A stretch of DNA of 64,000 nt, taken from the NCBI RefSeq assembly GCF_007097395.1, contig NZ_VKDC01000009.1, forward strand, positions 248,001 to 312,000. The letters are read 5' to 3'. The stretch's first letter is position 1, and each line of letters opens with the position of its first letter. The notes beneath the pieces were generated by a model. That model was not told the origin of the DNA. It saw only the letters and a program-made list of their open reading frames with translations, and did no database searches. The DNA is from Fulvivirga sp. M361. Lineage in GTDB: Bacteria; Bacteroidota; Bacteroidia; Cytophagales; Cyclobacteriaceae. The position numbers and the translations under genes were made by a program. Positions 52,573-60,780 of this stretch are shown here, piece after piece.

Positions 52573-52745
52573 ACCTTTTGCTTTAAGTGAATGATACTAC
52601 AAAAGTAGAATGACACTGTGACAGCAGTATGTCAGGGGTAGAGAGACCTATCAACAATGCTTTTTAAGGCATTTCCATCTTACTTCGGCAGGCTGAAAAG
52701 GTTTGATCAAGTTAAGTTGAAGCTGTATTTACGGTGTTAATGCGA

Positions 52746-53198
52746 TCAGAGGGCAAAGGTTAGTGGTAAGATGATACGCTGCTCCACATATTCATTGTTC
52801 AGTTCGGCAGGTGACCATTTTGGCATGCCTTTTATAGTTTCTATGACTTCCCGCTCGATCTGCTCATCTTCCAGCAATTCATTCGTCTTGATCAGGCCCT
52901 GAAACGCCTCTGTTTCTGCTTTTTTTATTATCTGAACTGAATTTTGGTTGACAGATCCATCTTCTTGTATGACAAATTGAACATAGACCTTGCCCTGTAA
53001 TTTTTGCTTTCGCGCTTTCTTGGGGTACTTGATCTTTTTTGCTACGTATTTGTAGAATTTTTGATACCCACCTTTAGGAATGGCTGACTTGTCCACCATT
53101 TTAAACTTCGGTAAAGAGTCCTGGTTGTCCGGAACCTGGCCGAATGAGTGACTGCAAAGTAAGATTAGTATGAGAAAAGTGGATAGATAGCGGGCCAT
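52746..53198 (-). CDS. TonB C-terminal domain protein
   Basis: About 150 residues from the ATG at 53198 (MARYLSTFLILILLCSHSFG), a signal peptide. The TonB-C pattern follows: YPKKARKQKLQGKVYVQFVI, EDGSVNQNSVQIIKKAETEA, then MPKWSPAELNNEYVEQRIIL and the typical closing PLTFAL. The TM anchor and Pro-rich linker of a full TonB are lacking, so it is an exported TonB-like protein, common in Bacteroidota. An upstream ATG at 53282 would place a basic stretch before the signal and is less likely. Confidence 0.8.
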   Translation of the reverse strand: MARYLSTFLILILLCSHSFGQVPDNQDSLPKFKMVDKSAIPKGGYQKFYKYVAKKIKYPKKARKQKLQGKVYVQFVIQEDGSVNQNSVQIIKKAETEAFQGLIKTNELLEDEQIEREVIETIKGMPKWSPAELNNEYVEQRIILPLTFAL

Positions 53199-53330
53199 GG
53201 TGATGAGATATTTCTTAAAGTTAAGCGTGGGTATTTGATTAATCCGCCTGAGTGCTTTTATAAAAGTACACCGGATAGCCATGACAGTATACTTACAGAT
53301 GAAAGTCCATTCCTAATGCCTCAGCGACTG

Positions 53331-53909
53331 CTACACGGTTTTTTCAGCATTATTGAAATATGTGGATTTATCTATTGTTACCACCACTATAATCAGAATG
53401 ATGTCAATCATTATACCGAATATATTTCCAAACCCGGCAGACATCGCCATCAGCCCGCCCGCCGGGTCCAAGGCTAATACGAACGATTGAATAACACTAA
53501 ATACAATGCTTGTTACCAGGGCGAGATAAACCAGTTTAATGGAGAATTCTTTTTTTATTAGAAGAAATACTCCGGAGAGGACATATAGTATGGCTACTAA
53601 TAAACCGATGTACCCAAATCTTACTGTCCATGTTTTGGTGAAGTCTGATACAGCAAACACTTTTTGCATTCCTTCAGTCATATTTTTAAACATTTCAGCA
53701 TCAGGGGCTTCATAAATATTTGAACCGGATGTAGTTGACAGACTATCAAAAGAGTTTTCACCCTTGTAACCTGACATTTTCTCCATCATATCTTGCTGCA
53801 TTTCGAGCATTTCAGGCATATTAATGGCCTGGATATTTTTTGTTACGCTGCATCCTCCAAACAGCATTAAACAAATTCCCACGACGATTGCCCATGTTGG
53901 TGTTTTCAT
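53331..53909 (-). CDS. Membrane protein of unknown function
   Basis: 192 residues. An N-terminal lipobox-like GGCSV (about Cys20) is followed by a Met-rich stretch (INMPEMLEMQQDMMEKMSGY) and three hydrophobic segments (FGYIGLLVAILYVLSGVFLL, LVYLALVTSIVFSVIQSFVL, FGNIFGIMIDIILIIVVVTI). The Met-rich region could bind soft metals, but there is no other support. No family recognised. Confidence 0.6.
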   Translation of the reverse strand: MKTPTWAIVVGICLMLFGGCSVTKNIQAINMPEMLEMQQDMMEKMSGYKGENSFDSLSTTSGSNIYEAPDAEMFKNMTEGMQKVFAVSDFTKTWTVRFGYIGLLVAILYVLSGVFLLIKKEFSIKLVYLALVTSIVFSVIQSFVLALDPAGGLMAMSAGFGNIFGIMIDIILIIVVVTIDKSTYFNNAEKTV

Positions 53910-54124
53910 ATCTTTAAAAGGTCATAAATTTCGCAAAGCCTGCTCATAGCATGGGCCATTCCTATTGTACTTTTCAAATTTACTCAAACCCTTTAGCAAT
54001 TTAAGAGGAGGATATATTTCAGAAATATGTCGGGTTCACTCATAGCAAGACTTTTTTATAGATTGGAACATGCCTGGCGCAAATAGGATTCATTAGGCTT
54101 GGTAACCCGGCCTGAGTCCACTAC

Positions 54125-54526
54125 CTATACCACAGCTTCTGCTTCTATCTCAATCATAAACGCGTCGTTTGCCAAACCTTTTACATTTATCCATGTACTG
54201 GCCGGAGGAGACTGAAGGCCAAAGGTTTCCTTTAAAACCTTACTTATTATTTCTCCGTCTTCTTGCTTATAATCCACGATGTAAATTCGTAGCATCACTA
54301 TATTTTCCAAACTTCCTCCAACCGACCCAATGGCGATCTTTAAATTATCCATTGCTTTTTTCATTTGTTTTTCCAGGTCGCCTGCCCCTACAATGTTCAT
54401 ATCTTCATCCCAGGCCACCTGACCTGACATGAAAACCAGCTTGCCCGGCTTACAGGTTACAATTTGTGAAAAGCCGTACTGCATGGAATTGAACAATTCA
54501 TTGGGGTTTATGCTCTCTTTATTCAT
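54125..54526 (-). CDS. ridA: RidA-family enamine/imine deaminase
   Basis: 133 residues of the YjgF/YER057c/UK114 (Rid) fold: GFSQIVTCKPGKLVFMSGQV, LEKQMKKAMDNLKIAIGSVG, NIVMLRIYIVDY and PASTWINVKGLANDAFMIEI EAEAVV. Members hydrolyse reactive enamine/imine intermediates. The Arg for carboxylate binding appears as MLRIYIVD. No signal peptide, cytosolic. It could also be a Rid paralog with another substrate. Confidence 0.85.
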   Translation of the reverse strand: MNKESINPNELFNSMQYGFSQIVTCKPGKLVFMSGQVAWDEDMNIVGAGDLEKQMKKAMDNLKIAIGSVGGSLENIVMLRIYIVDYKQEDGEIISKVLKETFGLQSPPASTWINVKGLANDAFMIEIEAEAVV

Positions 54527-54640
54527 TTTTTAGGATTTACGGTGATCGGGTTTTCGTGAATGTTACTTATTATGAAATCGCAATTTATGGCTTTTCCGGT
54601 AAGTCATGGTTTTTTTTACCTACCCCAATAAGTTCGTATG

Positions 54641-55888
54641 CTACTCAACGATTGAGCTATATAATTCCGTTTTAAAGTCCTCTTTATTCATTTGATCTCC
54701 TATCCGCTCTGCCTTCTTTTTAAAGTCACTATTATTTATCAATTCGAGAACTTTTGGTTCAAGGGCCTTTTGACTGATGTTACTTATTTTGATTCCTTTC
54801 GGCCCGGCGCCAATGTCATAGATTATTTTATCCCATACAAATTGGTCTATGATATGTGGGATGATCATGGTGGCACATCCATATTTGAGTGCCAAATGAG
54901 TGGTTCCGGAACCTCCGTGATGAATTACCCCATATACTTTCGGAAAGATCCGGTCATACGGGACCTGTGAAACAAAATGGACCTGTTCAGGGTCAAATTT
55001 ATCTGGTGGAACTAACCCTCCGGAAGCGGTATTAATAATTGCCGGTATTTTATTTTTTTCCAGAATGTCCAAAAAGATTTTTGTCTTTTTTTCGGGTTCG
55101 GGATTGATCATAGAACCGAAAGTGATGAACAGTATTTTGTCATGCCTTTCTATAAATTCCGTCAGGTCCTTGTCCGGATGCCAGTTATCATTCTTTTTCT
55201 TTTCGTTATACCCCAATACTTTAAGGTTCTGATTCCAATAGCCTGGTCTGGAGAAAAGAGATGGAGAAATGGTATAGATGCATTTGCCGTTCTTAAGAAT
55301 GTTTCGCACCTGTTTTCGACTTATTTTGTGTTTGACCTTCAGCCATTTCCTGGTCATCATTACGGTGGTCACCATACCAAAATGGGCCAGTGAAAAAGTA
55401 AGTTTATTGAAAAACGTACCAAAGTTACTGTTAAAGGCTACGTGTGTATGACCTTTTACAAAGTGCATATAAGGCAACGGACTTAAGAACGTCGTTTTTC
55501 CACTATTTTTCAGTTCCCAAAGTATGGGATAAACGGCTTTTCCATTGTAAATGATCCTGTCCGGATGTTCACGTTCGATCAACTGGTATTGTTTGTTCGC
55601 AAGCTCTTTGTTGGGATCGGACTGATTGATAGCAAGTTTTATATAAGCAATAAACTTCTTTATGCCTGAGCTGCCGCCCATGGCTGCTTTTCCATCTTCA
55701 CTTTCCAGAAGTGCAATAAATTTTGATCCCAAAGAAGCAAATGTCAGATTGGAATCTTCCGCAAGGCTTCTGAATTGTTCGGGAAAAGCACAGATTACTT
55801 CATGTCCTTTTTCTTTCAGCATTTCACCAATGGGTAAAAAAGGTTCCATATCTCCGCGAGTTCCCACTGATATTAAAATTATCTTCAT
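54641..55888 (-). CDS. Glycosyltransferase, GT1/UGT-type (sterol or macrolide glucosyltransferase-like)
   Basis: 415 residues with the GT-B layout. N-terminus MKIILISVGTRGDMEPFLPI is the GTRGD signature of the sterol/rhamnolipid glucosyltransferase group. The acceptor half has GHEVICAFPEQF and the donor half FITFGSMINPEP and the nucleotide-sugar motif GVIHHGGSGTTHLALKYGCA. The HGGSGTT stretch is diagnostic of GT1. The substrate, probably a lipid or polyketide, is not inferable. Stand-alone gene. Confidence 0.85.
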   Translation of the reverse strand: MKIILISVGTRGDMEPFLPIGEMLKEKGHEVICAFPEQFRSLAEDSNLTFASLGSKFIALLESEDGKAAMGGSSGIKKFIAYIKLAINQSDPNKELANKQYQLIEREHPDRIIYNGKAVYPILWELKNSGKTTFLSPLPYMHFVKGHTHVAFNSNFGTFFNKLTFSLAHFGMVTTVMMTRKWLKVKHKISRKQVRNILKNGKCIYTISPSLFSRPGYWNQNLKVLGYNEKKKNDNWHPDKDLTEFIERHDKILFITFGSMINPEPEKKTKIFLDILEKNKIPAIINTASGGLVPPDKFDPEQVHFVSQVPYDRIFPKVYGVIHHGGSGTTHLALKYGCATMIIPHIIDQFVWDKIIYDIGAGPKGIKISNISQKALEPKVLELINNSDFKKKAERIGDQMNKEDFKTELYSSIVE

Positions 55889-56187
55889 CTGCGTCTTAGT
55901 TGGTTACAACATATTGGCGCTATTCCGTTTTTACGCATTTATAAACATTGGTAAATGCCTTTTCCTTTAATTTAAAACGATCTTCCAAAAGCTATAAAAG
56001 TCCAACCTCAAACTTTGCAAAACAGGCTAAATAGCACCTTATATTTCCGGGTATCAGGGCTCGTTTTCACAGTAATGTGGACTCTCCATGCAGCGACACA
56101 TTCTATTTGAGGTGAGGTCGCTGCAATGGTGTCTTATTGCCGATTTACCCTTTGACGCTCTTTGTAAAGAGGGCTAGTGGGTGGTAT
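55889..56187. repeat. Intergenic region with partial C/B repeat fragments (copy B7)
   Basis: TTCCAAAAGCTATAAAAGTC (55982-56001) recalls the C-B joint at 60478 and the TTTACCCTTTGACGCTCTTTG at 56145-56165 with TAAAGAGGGCTAG matches the B tail. No gene seen. Confidence 0.5.
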
Positions 56188-57714
56188 TTAATTAGAAGTC
56201 TGATCAATAAACTCATCAACATCATTTTTGAATTGCTGCATAGAAGGTTTATGCGTATACATCATATGTCCGGCTTCATAATATTTCATAATGATATTCT
56301 TCTTCAATTCAGGTTCCAGTCCCATATGATTGATGGAATATTCCACTCCATAGAAAACGGTGGCAAGATCATAATAGCCGTTCAGGATCAGGATCTTTAA
56401 ATTTGGATTTCTTTTCATGGCGGAGGTCATATCCGGAAGTGTACTAACGGAGACTTGTGCATTCCAAATAACGTTTCCGCTATGGCCCCAGTCCCACTTG
56501 AAGTCTTTCCTCGAACCGGTACTGGTCGTATAGGTCAGGTCTTTCCTTACCTTCAAGTCATTATACAGATAGTCCTTATAAGCTGAAATGTATGGGGGAG
56601 AGATCGCATCACTTTGTGGGTCTGTGATGGCAGATTGTGACAGGAGGTCTTCATTTTTTCCTGTGAACCGGGCATCCAGTCGTCCTACGGTAAGCCCTTC
56701 ATCCCTCAGTAATTCCTGAAAATATTCGTGGTTTTTTACCCTTAGATCAGCCTTGAGCCAATACGACTTGTCCAGGCCTGACAGATCGGCTAATTTTTGA
56801 GCTACCGATCCTTTTTCTTGCGGACTTAACTGGTCGCCTTTGAGCAGGGCTGGTGCATATTCATTTTCGGTAAAGCTTCTTACTCCCTTTAAGAATGATT
56901 CTAATGATTCTCCTTTTTCCTCCAGCTTATTGTGGTACCACGCAGTAGCTGCATAGGTAGGAAAATGGATCAGATAAGCCATATCATCCCCCGGCCCAAA
57001 CAGGAGATGTTGTAATTCAAAGACGGCAGAAACCATAATGACGCCATTCATGGCAATACCTTTATCCTGTAAGTATTTGACCAATGCTGCATTTCTGAAG
57101 GTACCATAACTTTCACCTAACAAGTATTTTGGAGCATTGAATTTTTCTGCACGGATAAGGAACTGTTCTATAAAAAGACCGATGCTTCTTACATCCTGAT
57201 CTACTCCCCAAAAATCTTCCCATTTAGCTTCTCCTATGGGTTTACTAAAGCCTACACCTATGGGGTCTATCATCACCAGGTCGGCCTTGTCGAGTATTGA
57301 AAACTCATTATTGACCACTTTATAGGGGGCCGGTCTGGTATAGTCAGGGTCATTGATCTCTATTCGCTTTGGACCCAATACTCCAAAATGCAACCAGAAA
57401 GAGGCAGACAGAGGTCCGCCATTAAATGCGAAAACGATGGGTCTGTTTTCATTCGGGCTGGCTTTACTATATTTCTTATAATGCGTAAAACCAAATAAAG
57501 CGATGGGCTTATCATTTTCATCCCTCAGTTGAAGTGTTCCTGCTTCAGTGGCGAGGTTAATGATTTTACCATTAATAGTCACGGATTGGGTAGAAGTAAA
57601 TATTTCACCCGGTGGCAAATCCTTCTGGTCCGTTTTTTCCTGGGCAAATGAACTGGCAGTGAAAAAGATAAGGGCGGCGGCAATGCATTGTGTTTTCATC
57701 AAATTAAGATCCAT
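56188..57714 (-). CDS. S10 family serine carboxypeptidase, exported
   Basis: 508 residues. Signal peptide (CIAAALIFFTASSFAQ). The S10 catalytic set is GESYGT (nucleophile Ser), NGYYDLAT (Asp) and YEAGHMMY (His). Other family stretches are VFAFNGGPLSASFWLHFGVL and DLVMIDPIGVGFSKP. It removes C-terminal residues from peptides in the periplasm or outside; specificity is not predictable. An internal ATG at 57699 is an equally good start. It stands alone. Confidence 0.87.
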   Translation of the reverse strand: MDLNLMKTQCIAAALIFFTASSFAQEKTDQKDLPPGEIFTSTQSVTINGKIINLATEAGTLQLRDENDKPIALFGFTHYKKYSKASPNENRPIVFAFNGGPLSASFWLHFGVLGPKRIEINDPDYTRPAPYKVVNNEFSILDKADLVMIDPIGVGFSKPIGEAKWEDFWGVDQDVRSIGLFIEQFLIRAEKFNAPKYLLGESYGTFRNAALVKYLQDKGIAMNGVIMVSAVFELQHLLFGPGDDMAYLIHFPTYAATAWYHNKLEEKGESLESFLKGVRSFTENEYAPALLKGDQLSPQEKGSVAQKLADLSGLDKSYWLKADLRVKNHEYFQELLRDEGLTVGRLDARFTGKNEDLLSQSAITDPQSDAISPPYISAYKDYLYNDLKVRKDLTYTTSTGSRKDFKWDWGHSGNVIWNAQVSVSTLPDMTSAMKRNPNLKILILNGYYDLATVFYGVEYSINHMGLEPELKKNIIMKYYEAGHMMYTHKPSMQQFKNDVDEFIDQTSN

Positions 57715-57998
57715 GATGATGTAAAGTTTTAAGTGTCTATACTACTGAGTATTCGTCAGAACGTTAGTGTAGGATATATGTGTGTTATACCCGGCTAAGA
57801 GCAGCAAAATAGTGAAATCTGACGGTGCTTCCAAAGTATCGGGAAGACACGTCTCTCAGAAGATAAAAACTACTACAAACTGTACTTCTGTGAAAATGCA
57901 GACCTTTCCTCAAAGGCAGATTCACGATGATGTCTGCTCCGAACTCTGCCGGAATCACTTTTGCACACCTGCCTTCCTATATATTGCTATGGTTAGTT
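57715..57998. other. Intergenic region, nothing recognised
   Basis: No gene or repeat seen. A 75-codon forward frame at 57782 has no coding character and overlaps the 3' end of the L,D-transpeptidase gene. Confidence 0.35.
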
Positions 57999-58505
57999 TT
58001 AAGGGTTGATCCGGATTGGCGTTCCAATGGGTACTGAGGCGAAAAGTTCTTCAACTTCCAAGTTGGTTATCGCGATACATCCATCAGTCCAGTCATACAA
58101 TCTTTGAAATTTGCCGATCCATCCGTTCCCATTTTTTAATCCATGGATTTTGATGTCTCCACCCGGATTGTCGGAGTTACTTCGATCTGTTTTGTTTGGA
58201 TATGATATTCCTAAGTTCAGATGAAATCGACTGTTCGCATTTTTGTCATTGATGGAATAAAGCCCTTCAGGGGTTCGGCTGTCGCCTTGTTTAAGCTTAT
58301 GTCCAAGTGGGTTACCTCCAAGAGATATTCTGTAGGTTTTTATCCGTTCGCCATTGGACCAGAATTCCATTTCACGTTTCGCTTTGTTTACAATAAGTTT
58401 ATCTGCTTTTATCCCTTCAGGTAGGGGTTGTTCAGGCCACTTGGCATACGCGATCAGGATTAAAACCGGTAAAAGAATGATGAGTATCTTGGTGATTCGT
58501 TTCAC
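57999..58505 (-). CDS. L,D-transpeptidase (YkuD family)
   Basis: 168 residues with an N-terminal membrane anchor or signal (ILIILLPVLILIAYA). The YkuD domain shows IKIHGLKNG (His121) and DWTDGCIAI (Cys143), matching the HxG...SxGC(I/V)R-type site except that the position after Ile is Ala. The family cross-links peptidoglycan 3-3 or attaches proteins. Short form without LysM repeats. It is followed by the DJ-1 gene on the same strand. Confidence 0.87.
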   Translation of the reverse strand: MKRITKILIILLPVLILIAYAKWPEQPLPEGIKADKLIVNKAKREMEFWSNGERIKTYRISLGGNPLGHKLKQGDSRTPEGLYSINDKNANSRFHLNLGISYPNKTDRSNSDNPGGDIKIHGLKNGNGWIGKFQRLYDWTDGCIAITNLEVEELFASVPIGTPIRINP

Positions 58506-58559
58506 TTTTATTCAAGTATCAAAACTCCTATTTTTCATTTGTGTTGTCAGGCACCGTAT

Positions 58560-59315
58560 TTATTTTTTCCAATTTTGAAGTCGGTCGATATATAAATAGC
58601 TTTCGATAAATTTCCTGTGTTCGGTACTCGTCATTTTTTCTACTAAATTCAGAGCCGAAATGTAGCTCGTTAAATTTCCGTTCGACGAACTAAATTTTCC
58701 GTCCTCAACAAAGGTTACTAAACTATCATTTTGAACTTTTAAATCCGGGTATTCCTTCTGTAACTGTTTCCCGCCACCAATATAGGTCACGATTTTATGT
58801 CCATTTGCAATTCCCGACTTTCCAATAAGCTGTGCCCCGGCACAATTACTTACTACATATTCGGTTTCTTTGTTTTTCGTTTGAATAAACTCTACCAATT
58901 GGTCATTATTGACCTGAGCATACATATCATAGCCACTGGGAACAAATAAAGCGGTTAATTTGGGGCAATTTTCAAAAGTGTAATCAGGAATAAATCGCAT
59001 ACCTTCTTCAGTAGTGATTGGATTTTCCGTTTGCGCTATGGTTATTACATTAAAGAGTTGTTTTCCGTTTTTGTTTGGTTTCCCAAAAACATCTGATGTT
59101 GCTATAACTTCTCCTTGCAAAACACCATTAAACATAAGAAGACCTATTGTTGGCAACTCGGATTTGAACGGTTTTAAGTGTTTTGTCAGCGTGTCAGATT
59201 GTGACTCAGCTTGATCAATATTCTCAATTTTGAGGTTGTTTTTTGACTTCTCGGTATTACAGTTAACAAAAATAGTTGCAAAAAAAAGTGTTGTTATAAG
59301 GCTTAAAGATTTCAT
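58560..59315 (-). CDS. DJ-1/PfpI-family lipoprotein
   Basis: 251 residues. Lipobox IFVNC (Cys19). The DJ-1 fold begins TIGLLMFNGVLQGEVIATSD, then KLTALFVPSGYDMYAQ and the nucleophile elbow VVSNCAGAQLIGKSGIANGH (Cys at the elbow). The sequence HKIVTYIGGGKQL follows as in PfpI/GATase1 proteins. It differs clearly from the isonitrile-hydratase-like relative at 12539. Role unknown; stress protection or sensing in the periplasm is possible. Confidence 0.78.
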   Translation of the reverse strand: MKSLSLITTLFFATIFVNCNTEKSKNNLKIENIDQAESQSDTLTKHLKPFKSELPTIGLLMFNGVLQGEVIATSDVFGKPNKNGKQLFNVITIAQTENPITTEEGMRFIPDYTFENCPKLTALFVPSGYDMYAQVNNDQLVEFIQTKNKETEYVVSNCAGAQLIGKSGIANGHKIVTYIGGGKQLQKEYPDLKVQNDSLVTFVEDGKFSSSNGNLTSYISALNLVEKMTSTEHRKFIESYLYIDRLQNWKK

Positions 59316-59383
59316 GTTTTATTTCTTTCGGTTGGTTTAATGATCGTTCCAAAATATTGCTCTTTATATGTGTAGTAATCGGG

Positions 59384-59671
59384 TCAGTTATACGGCGTTC
59401 TTATTTTGTTTTCTTCGGTTATAGCTTTTTCAAGAGAACCAGGTTGAAGACGGACGTTTTTCAATTTTCGCAGAGTTTTCCGAAACGGATAACTTAGTGC
59501 TGATGGTTCCTTAAAACGTGTGGAAACCGGATGAAATAAAAGTGGAAAGAAATTATAGTCGTTAGGGTCAACCAAAACAATTTGGTAACCTGCCGAATTA
59601 CCTGATCTTTTTACAAGTTCCAAATTTGTATAATCTCCTCCTGCAACAGCCATCTTTTCAGTGTTTTTCAC
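59384..59671 (-). pseudogene. N-terminal relic of a type II NADH dehydrogenase-like protein
   Basis: 95 residues: MAVAGGDYTNLELVKRSG, then YQIVLVDPNDYNFFPLLFHP, VSTRFKEPSALSYPFRKTLR and LKNVRLQPGSLEKAI. Intact NDH-2 enzymes read GGGFAGL, VLVDKNNYHFFPPLLYQVAT and SYPFRK here and are over 400 residues. The FAD-binding GxGxxG is degraded (GGDYTN), and the rest of the gene is missing. It is therefore a decayed fragment. Confidence 0.7.
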
Positions 59672-59742
59672 CCTTAAGATTCCCTTTTGATTTAATGTAA
59701 AACAAAGGTAGTCGAACCAGTTGTGGCAAAAATTAAGCTGGT

Positions 59743-60321
59743 TTAAGAAAGTTGTTTTCTTTTAATTTCACTTAAATATTCAGGGGTTAAGCCAAGAAAA
59801 CTTGCTAAAAGGTATTGTGGCACACGTTGCACAAAATCTGGAAAATTATCTCGAAACCTGAAAAAAATTTCTTCTTTAGAAAAGCTGTTTATGTATTTCA
59901 AACGCATTAATGCAGCGCCGTAAGCCGTCTCGTAAATAATCCTGAAATATTTTTCCATTTTTGGAAATTTATCTAATAGCTCTTGATATTTTGAAAAAGA
60001 GATTGTTAAAATCTGTGAATCCTCGACGGTTTCAATGTAGAAATTAGATTGTTTTTGGTTTTGAAATGCAAGAAAATCGGTTAACCACCAATTCTCTATA
60101 GCGAATTGTGAGGTTTTTTGGTTACCCAAACTATCTATAAAGTATAATTGTAAGCACCCTTTTGTAACAAAAAATAGCTTGTAGCATCGTCTTCCGGCAA
60201 GAAGCAATGTTTCTTTTTTACTGTAGGAATGACAATCGAAAAAGAGTATGATTTCAGCTAATTCTTCTTCTGAAAGGGTCAAATAAGTTTTTATATGGTT
60301 TATTAAAGTACTTTCAGTCAT
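59743..60321 (-). CDS. Crp/Fnr-family regulator
   Basis: 192 residues. cNMP-binding-like N-terminus (LTLSEEELAEIILFFDCHSY, LLLAGRRCYKLFFVTKGCLQ LYFI) and a C-terminal HTH (VQRVPQYLLASFLGLTPEYL SEIKRKQ). The protein lacks obvious Fe-S cysteines, so it is of the CRP-like type common in Bacteroidota. Target genes unknown; the NDH-2 relic and the DJ-1 gene lie downstream on the same strand. Confidence 0.87.
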   Translation of the reverse strand: MTESTLINHIKTYLTLSEEELAEIILFFDCHSYSKKETLLLAGRRCYKLFFVTKGCLQLYFIDSLGNQKTSQFAIENWWLTDFLAFQNQKQSNFYIETVEDSQILTISFSKYQELLDKFPKMEKYFRIIYETAYGAALMRLKYINSFSKEEIFFRFRDNFPDFVQRVPQYLLASFLGLTPEYLSEIKRKQLS

Positions 60322-60780
60322 TGGTTCGTATTGTGCCCAAACTAGCTAATAACTACAATATCGTTATCAGACCATTAAAATAACCATAAGTGTGTAACTT
60401 GATCTAAGCTTACTATTTATCCTGTTTTATAAACGCTTATAGTCATTTGAAAATAGGTTTTAAAATTAGCGTATTCTTCCAAAAACTATAAAGACCCATT
60501 CGTTAGGGTGATGAAGGTGTGCAACGCGGCGTCATGGGTAGGCTTTGGTTTAACACAGAGTAACCGAAGCTTGGAGGGAGATACTACGTTCAGGTAAGTA
60601 TAAGCCGGCCAGATCTTGGGGATAGGGGACTTTGTTTGGGAGTCTTTTTACGAACAGAAAATAAAATTTGAAAAATTAGTAGCCCGGATAAGGCTCAAAT
60701 CCATGTACTTTTTTAGGCGAGTATTTTCATATCTTTTTAATTAAATACATTTACTTAGCTCTTTATTCAACCTCACCGGC
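60322..60780. other. Intergenic region with a C-repeat
   Basis: The first 200 bases hold copy C4; the rest is without a recognised gene or signal and contains the upstream region of the TPR regulator. Confidence 0.45.
60355..60540. repeat. C-family repeat with degraded B part (copy C4)
   Basis: CAATATCGTTATCAGACCAT, TAAAATAACCATAAGTGTGT, TTTTATAAACGCTTATAG and, after a joint, CCAAAAACTATAAAGACCCA, then GGGTGATGAAGGTGTGCAAC. Confidence 0.6.

Noticed and set aside
57782-58009. 75-codon forward frame
   Set aside because: No recognisable domain, unusual composition, and it overlaps the end of the L,D-transpeptidase gene.
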